A DNA stretch of 33,729 bases from Rhodospirillales bacterium (GTDB taxonomy: Bacteria; Pseudomonadota; Alphaproteobacteria; UBA8366; Aestuariispiraceae). The stretch is taken from assembly GCA_002696645.1 (NCBI GenBank), contig NZSA01000066.1, forward strand, positions 32,542 through 66,270. The letters run 5' to 3'. Numbering within the stretch: the stretch's first letter is position 1; each line of letters opens with the position of its first letter. The position numbers and the translations under genes were made by a program. Below the pieces are notes generated by a model. The model did no database searches and was not told where the DNA came from. It worked only from the letters and a program-made list of their open reading frames with translations. This document shows, one piece after another, positions 8,214 to 15,265 of this stretch.

Positions 8214-8851
8214 TTGTCTTCAACCTCAGACCGCACGAGTTCATAGAGTTGCTGGGGACCAAATTCTTGCAGCGACTTTCCGTTCACAAAGAAGGTAGGC
8301 GTACCTTTTACGCCAGCTGCTTTCACATCCGAAGCATCTTGATCAAGCACCCTTGTAACTTCTGGTAACAAGGCATCTTTCTTGGCGCGGGTTATATCCA
8401 ACCCTGTACCGGCAATGACGGACCAAACGCTATCTGCTGCGCGTCCGTGCGGGGCCCAAAGGGGTTGAGTCTCGAGTAACCGTTCTAGCACCACTTCAAA
8501 CTTTCCTTGCATGCGTGCAGCTTCCAGAATCCGAATAGCGCCTTCAGATTGCGGATGAAAATTGGCGTATCGCAGGACAACTCGGACCTTGCCTTCGAAA
8601 TTTGACATGATGTCTTTAACGTAGGGATGAAAGGCACGGCACGCCTCGCATGCTGGATCGAAGAACTCTACAATCGTTACCGGAGCGTCCACTGGCCCAA
8701 GGACGGGTGCATGCGAACGCACAAGGAAAGTCTCATCCGCTGCATTTCTAACAGCGTTTTTGTCCACCGTTGGAACGTACATATACGCTCCAAGGCCAAA
8801 AATACCGACAGCCGCGATACCGGTTGAAACGAGAATAGTCCGACGATTCAT
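8210..8851 (-). CDS. DsbA-family thiol-disulfide oxidoreductase
   Basis: With the start at 8851 (MNRRTILVSTG) the protein has about 213 residues, a basic n-region and a hydrophobic membrane or export helix. Upstream in-frame codons add an unlikely leader, and ATGA coupling with the dsbB stop supports this start. The thioredoxin fold carries the active site FFDPACEACRAFHPY (CxxC) and the cis-proline loop KGTPTFFVNG near the C-terminus. It introduces or shuffles disulfides in periplasmic proteins. With the DsbB-like protein directly upstream it forms a dedicated oxidation pair, perhaps serving the cysteine-rich metal proteins of the operon. Confidence 0.88.
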   Translation of the reverse strand: MNRRTILVSTGIAAVGIFGLGAYMYVPTVDKNAVRNAADETFLVRSHAPVLGPVDAPVTIVEFFDPACEACRAFHPYVKDIMSNFEGKVRVVLRYANFHPQSEGAIRILEAARMQGKFEVVLERLLETQPLWAPHGRAADSVWSVIAGTGLDITRAKKDALLPEVTRVLDQDASDVKAAGVKGTPTFFVNGKSLQEFGPQQLYELVRSEVEDN

Positions 8852-9315
8852 GACAACCTCTTCAGATAAGGGTGCAGAAGGAGAAAAGTGATAGCGACGA
8901 ACGCCGCAAAGGACAAAAACGGCAACGGCACAATGCCGAAAACCGTCTGTTTTGCACCGGCGCATGACGGCCCACTTAGCTCACAAGGTTGAATTATTTC
9001 CGGGACAATCCCGATAAAGAGCAAGCTGTGCCAAAAAGCGATCAGTCCGCCCACGATTGAAATCGGCAACACGTAACGGTAAATGGTTGTATCCTCCAAA
9101 TAAGCGGCGATACCCAGGATCAGGGCCAGAGGAAACATGGCGATACGCTGATACCAACAGAGAACACAAGGCGTCTGCCCCATAACTTCACCGATAAAAA
9201 GCGCCCCCAAAGTCGATACGAGAGCAATGATCCAGGCCAACGAGAGCGCGGAGTTCTGTAAGGATCTGCTGGTCACCTGCTCGTGCCCTTCACTCTGCTG
9301 GAGCGGTCGCAGCAT
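8848..9315 (-). CDS. dsbB: Disulfide bond formation protein B
   Basis: This 155-residue quinone-linked membrane protein reoxidises DsbA. Four membrane helices are visible. The first periplasmic cysteine pair is in TPCVLCWYQR (CxxC after helix 1), and the second is in QPCELSGPSCAG between helices 3 and 4. The conserved arginine of the quinone site follows the first pair. The start overlaps the end of the CDF-like transporter by 26 bases, and its stop overlaps the DsbA-like start. The length is slightly short but within the family range. Confidence 0.9.
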   Translation of the reverse strand: MLRPLQQSEGHEQVTSRSLQNSALSLAWIIALVSTLGALFIGEVMGQTPCVLCWYQRIAMFPLALILGIAAYLEDTTIYRYVLPISIVGGLIAFWHSLLFIGIVPEIIQPCELSGPSCAGAKQTVFGIVPLPFLSFAAFVAITFLLLHPYLKRLS

Positions 9316-9922
9316 GATGCCGCCGCTCCCTCAGTGCCTGTAAGACGATTTGAAATGCAGACCATAGGAATAGCCCCGCCATCAGGGCTGCCACGATCAA
9401 ATCCGGCCACGCGGACTGGGTGAGGAATACGGTACCGGCCGCTCCAATAACTGCGACATTGCCGATTGCGTCGTTTCGACTGCATAGCCAAACCGAGCGA
9501 ACATTCGCATCCCCGTCCTTGAACCGAAGCAAGATAAGAACACTGACCACATTTGCAGTGAGCGCCAGAATTCCAATCGTTCCCATAATCGGGGCACTTG
9601 GCACACCAAGGATCAAAACTTGATACGCGGTCGATCCAAATACCCATACGCCCATAGCAGCAAGGCTGATCCCTTTGATAAGAGCAGCGGTAGCGCGTAC
9701 CCGGAGTGACATGCCGATCACAAAGAGAGACATCCCGTAGGTCAGAGTATCTCCCAGAAAATCTAACGCATCGGCTTGTAACGCTTGTGACCCGGCAAAG
9801 GCTCCGGCTGCCATCTCGATGAAGAACATCGTGGCGTTGATGGCAATCACCCACCACAAAGCCTGTCGGAAATCCTTAGACGCCCCATCGAACTTCGCCT
9901 CTGTTCCACAACACCCACTCAT
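9290..9922 (-). CDS. CDF-like cation transporter, short form
   Basis: The start MSGCCGTEAKFD at 9922 gives 210 residues; earlier in-frame codons run through the promoter. Six hydrophobic segments are visible. The CDF-type metal-site region ALQADALDFLGDT lies in helix 2, and SRNDAIGNVAVI corresponds to the helix-5 site. The Cys-Cys pair at positions 4-5 may bind metal. The long cytoplasmic C-terminal domain of classical CDF proteins is missing. It would export Zn, Co, Cd or similar divalent cations across the inner membrane. It is the first gene behind a MerR-type promoter and heads the cassette. Confidence 0.8.
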   Translation of the reverse strand: MSGCCGTEAKFDGASKDFRQALWWVIAINATMFFIEMAAGAFAGSQALQADALDFLGDTLTYGMSLFVIGMSLRVRATAALIKGISLAAMGVWVFGSTAYQVLILGVPSAPIMGTIGILALTANVVSVLILLRFKDGDANVRSVWLCSRNDAIGNVAVIGAAGTVFLTQSAWPDLIVAALMAGLFLWSAFQIVLQALRERRHHAATAPAE

Positions 9923-9962
9923 ATTGGTCTCAATCCTCTTGTAGTAACCTGATCGAACCCTC

Positions 9963-9993
9963 ATTCTAATTGCTATAGTTATTGTAGGTTCAA
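9963..9993 (-). promoter_or_regulatory. MerR-type promoter/operator of the metal cassette
   Basis: On the minus strand TTGAAC (9993-9988) and TAGAAT (9968-9963) are separated by 19 bp. This stretched spacing is typical of promoters that a MerR-family activator untwists. An imperfect dyad (CTATAG...TTGTAG) lies in the spacer. It reads into the CDF-like gene, with the regulator divergent at 10006. Confidence 0.7.
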
Positions 9994-10005
9994 GAGGAAA
10001 ATTAC

Positions 10006-10443
10006 ATGGCCGTTTTATTGACGATCGGACGGGTAGCGAAAGCCACCGGCTGCACGGTGCAGACAATTAGGTATTACGAGCAGATTGACCTGATTCCAGC
10101 CCCAGACCGATCAGTGGGCAATCAGCGCATTTATGAACCATGTCATGTCGACCGACTATATTTTGTGAAGCATGCCCGCGAACTGGGGTTCTCACTCGCC
10201 GCTATACGCGAGTTGCTCAGCTTGTCCGATGATCCAAACCAGTCGTGTGCAGCCGCTGACATTATCGCCCGGGACCAACTGGCACAGGTCGAGCGAAGAA
10301 TTACGCAACTGGAATCCTTGAAAACAGAGCTTGAACGCATGATCAAACAGTGCAGCGGTGGCCGCATTGAAGACTGCAGAGTGATCGAGGTGCTGGGAGA
10401 TCACCACCAATGCCTTACTAACCATAAGAACGCTGTTGGATGA
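10006..10443 (+). CDS. MerR-family metal-responsive regulator of the cassette
   Basis: This 145-residue protein has a winged-helix domain (IGRVAKATGCTVQTIRYYEQ, residues 7-26), the dimerisation helix, and cysteines C81, C116 and C124. The arrangement resembles the CadR/PbrR/ZntR group, which senses divalent metals, rather than the CueR group. A His-His-x-Cys (133-136) lies in the tail. An AGAGGA ribosome site precedes the ATG. It is divergent from the CDF-like gene, across a promoter with 19-bp spacing that it most likely controls. The inducing metal cannot be decided: the regulator suggests a divalent ion, whereas PCu(A)C and SCO suggest copper. Confidence 0.88.
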   Translation: MAVLLTIGRVAKATGCTVQTIRYYEQIDLIPAPDRSVGNQRIYEPCHVDRLYFVKHARELGFSLAAIRELLSLSDDPNQSCAAADIIARDQLAQVERRITQLESLKTELERMIKQCSGGRIEDCRVIEVLGDHHQCLTNHKNAVG

Positions 10444-10624
10444 CCTCTGGGAAGAGTTTAGCAAAATAGGCAGCCCCAAAGTTCTTTGGAGCAATCCGTT
10501 AGCAATGAACAGAAAGTTAAGAAACTTCGGCTTTTGGCTAGCAACAAATCTTCCCGATTGCCACGGAATACGTCCAATATGGTAGCAAACGCAGAACTTG
10601 TGCTCCCTAATGCGCCTCCACCCC

Positions 10625-10643
10625 TGCTTCCTATATGCTTCCT
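10625..10643. repeat. Candidate integrase arm-binding repeat, type A, copy 2
   Basis: This 19-base copy of the sequence at 1958-1976 lies just left of the second tRNA-derived attachment site, marking the right end of island A. The two copies are in direct orientation. Confidence 0.6.
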
Positions 10644-10651
10644 AAAGCAGA

Positions 10652-10675
10652 AGCCCCGCTGGTGAGAGCGGGGCT
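10652..10675 (-). terminator. Hairpin downstream of tRNA-fMet 3' half (copy 2)
   Basis: It has the same AGCCCCGCT-ggtgag-AGCGGGGCT stem-loop as at 1743-1766, within a duplicated stretch that starts with AGCAGA. It lies on the minus strand beyond the CCA end of the partial tRNA. Confidence 0.6.
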
Positions 10676-10691
10676 AAAGTATTGATTTATT

Positions 10692-10736
10692 TGGTTGCGG
10701 GGGTAGGATTTGAACCTACGACCTTCAGGTTATGAG
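10692..10736 (-). repeat. Attachment site att2: 3' half of tRNA-fMet (CAU)
   Basis: This 45-base copy is identical to 1783-1827 and covers the anticodon loop, T-arm and CCA end of an initiator tRNA on the minus strand; no 5' half follows. It separates island A from the second integrase and therefore serves as right end of A and left end of B. Confidence 0.85.
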
Positions 10737-10788
10737 TTTGAAGTCCGCTTGTTCTCTCAGGATGCAGGGAGATGGATAGAGATACTTT
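10732..10788. repeat. Left arm of a 57-bp perfect inverted repeat
   Basis: It begins with ATGAG inside the anticodon part of att2 and runs to ATACTTT. The exact reverse complement occupies 12564-12620. The pair encloses the second integrase and one small gene. Matching stops abruptly on both sides. Confidence 0.9.
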
Positions 10789-10866
10789 CTTATTGATATC
10801 ATTATCTTTTTTATTGACTCGATGATTGACCATGTCACACCATGATGGCTCAAGATACAGATATCT

Positions 10867-10888
10867 TGCTTACCTATTGCTTACCCAA
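10867..10888. repeat. Candidate integrase arm-binding repeat, type B, copy 2
   Basis: It is identical over 22 bases to 1716-1737, with two GCTTACC units 4 bases apart, and sits 12 bases before the second integrase start. A related inverted pair (spacing 3 bases) is at 12477-12493. Confidence 0.55.
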
Positions 10889-10899
10889 TGGAGGGAGTA

Positions 10900-12093
10900 A
10901 TGTCAAAGCTCGCCAAGGCCACGATCGATAAGACACGTGAAGCGGCCCGCATACAAGGTCAGGAGATCGTTGCATGGGACACCACGATGCCAGGCTTTGG
11001 CATTCGGGTTAAACCGTCGGGCACGGTGAGTTTCATGATCCAGTACCGCAATGAATACAACAAATCACGCCGCCATACGATTGGCCGCTTTGGCATAATG
11101 ACACTGGAGGAAGCCAGGACCGAAGCCCGAACCCTTCTCAGCGCATCGAGCCGGGGTAGAGACCCTCGAGCAGATCGCCTGCGCAAGCGAAACGAGAACT
11201 CAGTCGCAGATCTGGCAGCCCGGTACATGCAAGAGCACTGTGAGGGACGCTGCAAGCCGTCAACCATCGAAGCGCACAACTGGCTGCTGAATAAGTTCAT
11301 ATTGCCAAAAATGGGACGGTTTCTACTTTCCGAACTGACCAGTGCTGATATTGGTCATCTACACCAATCCTTAATAGGTACGCCCTACAACGCAAACCGG
11401 GTCCTTGGACTTCTAAAGGCCATGCTGGGACATGCCGAGTTGTGGGGCTTGTTGGAAAAGGGTGGCAATCCAGCAGTATCCATCCGCCCATTCAGAGAAA
11501 AGAAGCGCCAGCGGTTCCTCTCCCGGGAAGAGCTTGCCAGGCTGGCGAAAGCAATTGATGACAGCGAGAATGAACGTCTTATCTCACCGCATGTTGCAGG
11601 GGCGATCCGCCTGTTAATCGTAACCGGCGCACGATCCGGTGAAATCATAAACATGTGCTGGAGTGATATCGATTGGGATCGACGTTTGCTTATCCTGCGC
11701 GAACACAAAACAGATGTTAGCGGCATAAAGGCACTTCCTCTCAATGCGATTGCGCTCGATATTCTAAAGGAGATACCCCGTGACCCAGAAAACCCCTATG
11801 TGATCACAGGGCTCAGAAAAAATGCACCCCTGGTCAATTTGCAAAAGCCATGGCGCAGGATTCGGAAAAGAGCTGGCTTGGACGATGTTCGTATACATGA
11901 CCTGCGCCATTCTTTTGCAAGCTTCGGCGTAACAACTGGAGCATCGCTTCCTGTTATTGGCGGATTGCTGGGCCATCGGTCCATGTCGGCCACGTCTACA
12001 TATGCCCATCTATCTCAAGATCCGCTTCGGGATGCATCTGACAAGGTGGGGGTATTGGTCGGAGACATTATGCGTCCCAAAGCGGTGCTTTGA
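10900..12093 (+). CDS. Tyrosine-type integrase of island B (P4-like)
   Basis: The ATG at 10900 follows GGAGGGAG and gives 397 residues; an in-frame ATG at 10888 lies upstream of this ribosome site. The N-terminal DUF4102-like part shows MPGFGIRVKPSGTVSFMIQY (residues 30-49). The catalytic residues are R245 (TGARSGEI), H333-x-x-R336 (HDLRHSF), H359 (LLGHR) and Y368 (STYAHL). It is paralogous to the integrase at 1997, and both lie directly beside a copy of the same tRNA half, so both target tRNA-fMet. It is enclosed by the 57-bp inverted repeat and followed by a small acidic protein. Confidence 0.93.
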   Translation: MSKLAKATIDKTREAARIQGQEIVAWDTTMPGFGIRVKPSGTVSFMIQYRNEYNKSRRHTIGRFGIMTLEEARTEARTLLSASSRGRDPRADRLRKRNENSVADLAARYMQEHCEGRCKPSTIEAHNWLLNKFILPKMGRFLLSELTSADIGHLHQSLIGTPYNANRVLGLLKAMLGHAELWGLLEKGGNPAVSIRPFREKKRQRFLSREELARLAKAIDDSENERLISPHVAGAIRLLIVTGARSGEIINMCWSDIDWDRRLLILREHKTDVSGIKALPLNAIALDILKEIPRDPENPYVITGLRKNAPLVNLQKPWRRIRKRAGLDDVRIHDLRHSFASFGVTTGASLPVIGGLLGHRSMSATSTYAHLSQDPLRDASDKVGVLVGDIMRPKAVL

Positions 12094-12269
12094 TGATCAA
12101 GCTGTTGGAGGCAATTATATAGCGATGACACGGTAAAATCCTGTAATCTGTGGTAGTTTACAGGTTGGCTGAAGGCAGGATTGCATGTCGAAGTGCCAAA
12201 GGCAGCTTCAACTCTCAGACAGCCACCAGTTTTTCGGATCAACCCTTAGCCAAAAACAGGAGATGTTCC

Positions 12270-12464
12270 ATGGACGGTGATGATGATCAGACTAAGGACG
12301 ACAAGCCAGAAGAAACTAACCCTCACAAAAACATCGTGGCTTTAGGGCATTACCGCAGTGCCAGCGGCCAATTTACCGGTGGCTTCATGCTAACCAAGAA
12401 AGACGGCGAAACAGAAATGGTTACAACAGAGTCCTTTGTGAGCAAGAAGCCACCCGCCGATTGA
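12270..12464 (+). CDS. Small acidic hypothetical protein beside the integrase
   Basis: This 64-residue protein starts with the acidic MDGDDDQTKDDKPEE. A more ordinary segment follows (NIVALGHYRSASGQFTGGF, about residues 21-39) and the end is lysine-rich. The chosen ATG at 12270 is 7 bases after AGGAG. I do not recognise the family. Its place inside the inverted repeat, directly after the integrase, suggests an accessory or directionality factor, but it lacks a visible helix-turn-helix. Function is unknown. Confidence 0.5.
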   Translation: MDGDDDQTKDDKPEETNPHKNIVALGHYRSASGQFTGGFMLTKKDGETEMVTTESFVSKKPPAD

Positions 12465-12476
12465 ATCTCAAAATTA

Positions 12477-12493
12477 GGTAAGCAAGGGTAAGC
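12477..12493. repeat. Inverted arm-like repeat pair near the right inverted repeat
   Basis: The reverse complement reads GCTTACC-CTT-GCTTACC, close to the type B arm sites but in opposite orientation. It lies about 70 bases inside the right 57-bp repeat, roughly mirroring the left arrangement. Confidence 0.45.
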
Positions 12494-12563
12494 ACTCGAG
12501 GTCATGCGCAGTGCAACTCAATGTAACACAACCAATCAACCGGGTGCAGGGCGTTGCCATCTC

Positions 12564-12620
12564 AAAGTATCTCTATCCATCTCCCTGCATCCTGAGAGAA
12601 CAAGCGGACTTCAAACTCAT
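12564..12620. repeat. Right arm of the 57-bp perfect inverted repeat
   Basis: It is the exact reverse complement of 10732-10788, ending in AACTCAT at 12620. The tRNA-like anticodon sequence stops exactly there, and the next bases (CCTTGAGG) are not tRNA, so the boundary coincides with a possible recombination core. Confidence 0.9.
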
Positions 12621-12785
12621 CCTTGAGGACCATGTGTGCCAAACCAAAAAATTCAAACATCCATAGACGTCGACACAATCCACATTCAATCAGGATTTGC
12701 ATATTTTATGCTCTTCACATTTTGAAAGAATCATTTCTACGATTTTTTATTATCAGATTGGAACCTGATCATTAGGAGGATTTCG

Positions 12786-13778
12786 ATGTTTCGCGTCCCA
12801 CAAAATTTTGAGTTCTACTTTCCAAATACGTTCGAGAAGACACCACTTCTTAACTCGGCTATTGTCCTGGCCGCAACACCGATAGTATTCGCAATATACT
12901 CAAGTAATTTCCTTGCTCCGCACAATGCAATGGTAGCTTTAGCATTTTTTCCACTTTTGTTTGCAATAGGATCTCTTTCTTCTGTGTATTTTATGAGCAG
13001 GCACTTTCTCTTCCAGTGGAGCATTCGTAAATCTGGTATTTCTAGAGAAAAATGGACCGTTGATCAAAATGGCAATGGTATTGCCTTGGAGAGTTTATCA
13101 AAAAATAAACAGATTGTTTACCTAATAGTAAATGGTTGGTTACATAAGCATGAACGAAATAAAATTAGGATACTAAAAACTAAGAAGAATTTTGGTATTC
13201 CCACGATGGTAATATTAACGGACAAATCCGCGACTTCATTACGAACAATTGAAATAAGATGTGATGATCTCGCCTTAGAAACTGCGCTATATTCTTGGAT
13301 TTGTATTTACAAGCGTACTGGTGAACGCCATTCCGAATCTACAGTAAATGCCCGTAATGCAGAGGCGGTCAATCAAATCGAAAACTCTGATAGGGTCGAT
13401 ACAAAACACGATACCATTGCATCCCAAAACAAAGAGCAAGAGACGGAGAATACGAGTAAATTAGATTATCCATTCTCAGGTGTAAATTTAACCACAGAAG
13501 AGCGTAGAATTCTAGACATGCTCTCACAGAACGGCGCAATACGTGTAAATAAAGGCGAAAAGAACAATGCTGTTGACCATATTAGAAATAAAACAGCATT
13601 AATGAAAGTAATGGAAAAATTAAAAGAAAATGGTGAGATTGAGAAGTGCATAAATCACTATACTATAATTCTTTTTAACACATACTATAAAGGATTTAGT
13701 TCTTCTGCCATCCGATCGCATGTTGAAACGGCAAAAAAAATGCTCGAAGAAAAAGCTTTACCTAAAGATGGAAAATGA
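12786..13778 (+). CDS. AT-rich hypothetical membrane-anchored protein
   Basis: This 330-residue protein follows a strong AGGAGG and has a composition far richer in A and T than its neighbours, a sign of foreign origin. Two hydrophobic segments (about residues 22-44 and 48-70) form a membrane hairpin near the N-terminus. A folded region (about 80-180, with KNKQIVYLIVNGWLHKHE) follows. After it come a polar linker (about 180-230) and a helical end (about 235-300, TTEERRILDMLSQNGAIRV) that reads like a winged-helix or MarR-like unit. I do not recognise the family. A membrane sensor or defence-associated function is possible, but not shown. Confidence 0.65.
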   Translation: MFRVPQNFEFYFPNTFEKTPLLNSAIVLAATPIVFAIYSSNFLAPHNAMVALAFFPLLFAIGSLSSVYFMSRHFLFQWSIRKSGISREKWTVDQNGNGIALESLSKNKQIVYLIVNGWLHKHERNKIRILKTKKNFGIPTMVILTDKSATSLRTIEIRCDDLALETALYSWICIYKRTGERHSESTVNARNAEAVNQIENSDRVDTKHDTIASQNKEQETENTSKLDYPFSGVNLTTEERRILDMLSQNGAIRVNKGEKNNAVDHIRNKTALMKVMEKLKENGEIEKCINHYTIILFNTYYKGFSSSAIRSHVETAKKMLEEKALPKDGK

Positions 13779-13954
13779 GGGTTTATGTATGAAAAGCTGT
13801 AATTCAAATTACTCCTACTGCTCCAAGCTGGACATCCGCATTAACCCAACAATTTTGCTAAATGGATCATGCGATCTTCAGCCTGACGGCTTGAAGTATC
13901 AGTTTTTGAGTTCCAACGCTTAGGTTTTGGTGTCGGTCGGGTTAGGATCTGCGA

Positions 13955-14137
13955 TCAGGGGCAGACTGATCCTGCAATTCGTCGGCATTCATGGAAGATC
14001 AGTCGATCCATATTGTAGGTGAGATTTGCCGAGGTCAGTATCACGTCGGCCCGCTTGATCTTGATGGTTCGAATGAACAAGCTATAGCGGTTCTTCTGGT
14101 GTGCAAAAACATGGTCGATGCTGGCGCGGATCGAGGG
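13955..14137 (-). pseudogene. IS5-family transposase, C-terminal remnant
   Basis: The minus-strand frame ending at the TGA of 13955-13957 contains SIRASIDHVFAHQKNRYSLF followed by IRTIKIKRADV and SANLTYNMDRLIF. This is the characteristic end of IS5-family DDE transposases, around and after the catalytic glutamate region. Upstream the frame breaks near 14137 and no N-terminal half or terminal repeat is visible. It is a dead fragment next to another IS5-type fragment of opposite orientation. Confidence 0.75.
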
Positions 14138-14186
14138 CTTTTGGCGTTCGCACGAGCGGTGGCTTCAGCATCGGATTGCCCGCAGG

Positions 14187-14306
14187 TTATGACGGCGATA
14201 TCCAGATGACCGACAGCACCTCAGTGCGCATCCATCAACATGCCGCCAACTCAAAAAAGTAACCTGGATCGCTGTATCGGCCACTCGCGTGGCGGCCTAA
14301 CGACCA
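14187..14306 (+). pseudogene. IS5-family (IS427-like) transposase, internal remnant
   Basis: The frame reads QMTDSTSVRIHQHAANSKK and then a stop. It continues in another frame as DRCIGHSRGGLTTK. The D-S-T-S-V-R-hydrophobic-H-Q-H and GRSRGGLTTK-like motifs mark the first catalytic aspartate region of IS427-group transposases. It is interrupted and lacks both ends. Nothing else recognisable follows until the AT-rich tract. Confidence 0.7.
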
Positions 14307-14485
14307 AAGTTTCACAAAGCAGTTCGAAATCGGTAGTCCACTCTCACCCATCAAGTAAAGTACTATTCGCCTCCATTCCCTGACTTAGGTATGGCCTAGG
14401 TTAACTGTCAGTATATATTGTTGTATTCACACCTTTACCAAAGAAAAATTTTTAATTTCATATCAATAAAATTCAATTTTGTCGT

Positions 14486-14536
14486 ATAATTCTAATTTTA
14501 TATTTGATATTTTGCGAATAATTCTAATTTTATATT
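14486..14536. repeat. AT-rich direct repeats upstream of the mobilisation-like module
   Basis: A 19-base unit, ATAATTCTAATTTTATATT, occurs at 14486-14504 and again at 14518-14536, 32 bases apart, inside a roughly 180-base tract that is almost only A and T (about 14400-14580). The non-coding stretch 14307-14607 otherwise holds no gene. Iteron-like repeats in AT-rich DNA before plasmid-type genes could mark an origin, a partition site or a regulatory region. This is inference. Confidence 0.5.
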
Positions 14537-14607
14537 GAATTATTCGGTAGTTTTGATTGTTAGCATTTGATATTGCGTAAAGTCTCTCAACAGAAGGGAC
14601 TTCCGCT

Positions 14608-14817
14608 ATGAATGAGAATGTTCAAATGGGTGTTTTATATACGCCTTCTGAAGTGTCCAAGATAATTGGAATATCAAAATCAACTCTCGCCAATTGGCGC
14701 GTTACCAGAAGTGATGGCCCTCCTTTTATTCGAGTAGGTGGCCGAGCCATTCGCTACTCCGCCAACGACTTGCTTGAATGGCTCGAAAAGCAAAGACGTA
14801 CATCCACGGCGGGCTAG
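14608..14817 (+). CDS. AlpA/MerR-like helix-turn-helix protein of the plasmid-like module
   Basis: This 69-residue protein is almost entirely one winged-helix domain. YTPSEVSKIIGISKSTLANW (residues 11-30) is followed by the wing segment FIRVGGRAIRYSANDLLEWL (about 44-63). GAAGGGA precedes the start. It belongs to the same HTH_17/AlpA group as the gene at 4410 but is not a close copy. It is the first gene of a plus-strand series running to 18247 and probably regulates it, perhaps by binding the AT-rich repeats just upstream. The binding site is inference. Confidence 0.8.
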   Translation: MNENVQMGVLYTPSEVSKIIGISKSTLANWRVTRSDGPPFIRVGGRAIRYSANDLLEWLEKQRRTSTAG

Positions 14818-14821
14818 CGGC

Positions 14822-15265
14822 ATGGCCCGCAATCCAACAAGTTTTCGGCTGTCCTCGGACGCACTAGCTGCGCTGGAATTGCTTTGTATTGAGCAAGGCT
14901 GCTCCCGCACAGAAGTTATAGAATGGATGCTTTTGGGCCAAAGCAGCTCAAAGCAACGCCGCTCATCTGGGAAATTGCAGTCACGGCAGAATGCCAGGCA
15001 CCATTCAATGGCCGATACTATTGTCCTTACTCGGGCGGCTCACTCTCTTGTCGTATCTGGCAAAGCCGACGAAGAGAACAGCGAGCTTGCCCGAACGCTA
15101 CTGATCCACGCGGCCACACTCATCAAACGTCATAACCGTGCACGAACGGGCGGTGGGTCAATCGCTTCCGTGCTGGATCCCCATGTGCTGCCACCACCGA
15201 ACACCCCACACCCGCGCCTTGTCGCGACCATCATAGAAAGGATCAACAATCATGATCACCCGTGA
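14822..15265 (+). CDS. Ribbon-helix-helix protein, possible MobC-like relaxosome factor
   Basis: With the ATG at 14822 the protein has 147 residues; the frame extends further upstream but overlaps the AlpA-like gene. The N-terminus NPTSFRLSSDALAALELL followed by CSRTEVIEWMLLG (residues 4-40) has the strand-helix-helix pattern of small plasmid DNA-binding proteins. The remaining part is helical, with two patches that do not resemble a known domain. It overlaps the start of the relaxase-like gene by 14 bases. That position suits an oriT-binding accessory protein of the MobC type, but the homology is only at the level of fold. Confidence 0.6.
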   Translation: MARNPTSFRLSSDALAALELLCIEQGCSRTEVIEWMLLGQSSSKQRRSSGKLQSRQNARHHSMADTIVLTRAAHSLVVSGKADEENSELARTLLIHAATLIKRHNRARTGGGSIASVLDPHVLPPPNTPHPRLVATIIERINNHDHP

